Assembly (NCBI RefSeq): GCF_040412425.1
Contig: NC_089767.1
Location: 41,337,009 to 41,401,008, forward strand
Reading direction: 5' to 3'
Origin: Macrobrachium rosenbergii
Taxonomy: Eukaryota > Arthropoda > Malacostraca > Decapoda > Palaemonidae
Length of the DNA: 64,000 bases
Numbering within the stretch: the stretch's first letter is position 1; the number at the start of each line of letters is the position of its first letter. The position numbers and the translations under genes are program-made. Of the stretch, positions 63,041-64,000 are shown one piece after another. Below the pieces are notes generated by a model. It saw only the letters and a list, made by a program, of their open reading frames with translations. It did no database searches and was not told the DNA's origin.

Positions 63041-63637
63041 ATAAAAAATTAACACGTTTTGAGGGCCATAGGATGATAGTCCATCAATATTAGGGAACGA
63101 TAAAATTTGTTAGACACAAAGGACAATGCTCTATCTCAACTGTCGTGTTAGCCAAAGAATCCTGTATTTTCTTAGGTATCTTTTAATCCTTTATGGATAT
63201 ATTTGATTTAAGGTTACTATGTTTGTCCCTTTGCTGAAAGCCAAGCACAAACGTATCATGACCTCTGTGATCATCAGCTTAAACTTTCCTTTTATTGAAA
63301 CTGTCATTACGAAACAACGAAACACGTCCCAAAAAATGTACTTTTCAATATTAAAAAAACAATTATCAAAAAAAGCACGTCCCAAAAAATGCACTTGTAA
63401 ATATAAAAAATGTATCAAAAATATGCAAACTGTTTTGCAAAAAAATAAAATTGGAAAATTCAGTAGCCGAAGCAAGATAAGTGTCAAAGCTTCAAAAGTC
63501 GAAAAGAATGAACTGTCTAGATAATTGAGAATGTAACAAACGAGGGAATTACAGTTCGCAATATAAGAGGAAAATGAGAAAATTAAAGCATGCATTATCT
63601 GGAGGTATACTAAAAGAATTATGAGTAAAAGATATAC

Positions 63638-63639
<2 letters not shown>

Positions 63640-63731
<92 letters not shown>
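63640..63731. repeat. (TA)n microsatellite
   Basis: About 90 bp of TA with one interruption. Confidence 0.95.
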
Positions 63732-63732
<1 letters not shown>

Positions 63733-64000
63733 TAAAAGTACTGAGGAAACGATGTATATAAAAGAAATCTATCCTAAATGTAACTCGTGATTTTTGTCTA
63801 GAAAAAAAAAAAAAATATACACAACAAAACTCAAAAACAAAAGAATATCATTAACGTATAAATTAACAGGTGCAGGAGATATTGCTTTCAAGCAACAAGC
63901 TAAAAAAACTAAAATATAAATATAGAAAAAAAAATTGCTGAGATTAATAAATGTACATACAGACATGAATATTTAGTGCTGTTTTTATTGCTTTATAATT

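Noticed and set aside
63219..63595. Opposed frames of about 100-134 codons near the right end
   Set aside because: The DNA is strongly A/T-biased, which favours chance frames, and neither product has recognisable features.

Overview
The window looks like nuclear DNA of an arthropod, most likely a decapod crustacean. Coding sequence is sparse and split into short exons with GT/AG introns. The rest is crowded with very long dinucleotide arrays, (CT)n, (GA)n, (TA)n and (AC)n, often fused as (CT)n(TA)n, plus minisatellites, SINE-like repeats, hAT-type MITEs and Helitron-like elements. No bacterial operon, phage, rRNA or functional tRNA was seen. The species assignment is inference from genome style.

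Layout. 1-5.4 kb: mostly microsatellites, the likely first intron of a minus-strand gene whose candidate start exon is at 5422-5472, with one weak candidate exon at the left edge. 5.5-19.5 kb: gene-poor, with dinucleotide arrays, a diverged 132-bp duplication and many AGGCCT hexamers. 19.5-34.3 kb: the best-supported gene, an 11-coding-exon plus-strand kaptin (KPTN) encoding 434 aa, with a Helitron-like insertion in intron 6. 34.3-39.6 kb: a tail-to-tail intergenic region with a SINE-like copy and two more Helitron-like copies. 39.66-46.70 kb: a minus-strand gene with five coding exons and a predicted 5' noncoding exon. It encodes a 205-aa secreted, 10-cysteine protein I do not recognise, and mobile or repetitive DNA sits in every intron. 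47.9-48.0 kb: three CACGTG E-boxes. 48.7-59.7 kb: the 3' part of a minus-strand gene for a Ser/Pro/Arg-rich protein, four exons joined in phase plus a possible alternative terminal exon. 59.7-64 kb: tandem repeats, including a 51-bp minisatellite open on both strands.

The genes have no evident functional link. Kaptin is a subunit of the KICSTOR complex, which positions GATOR1 on lysosomes for amino-acid control of mTORC1. The secreted protein and the Ser/Arg-rich protein are unassigned. The best leads are the Helitron-like family with internal minisatellites, the unassigned secreted Cys-rich gene with a clean TATA/Inr core promoter, and the phase-consistent Ser/Arg-rich gene.
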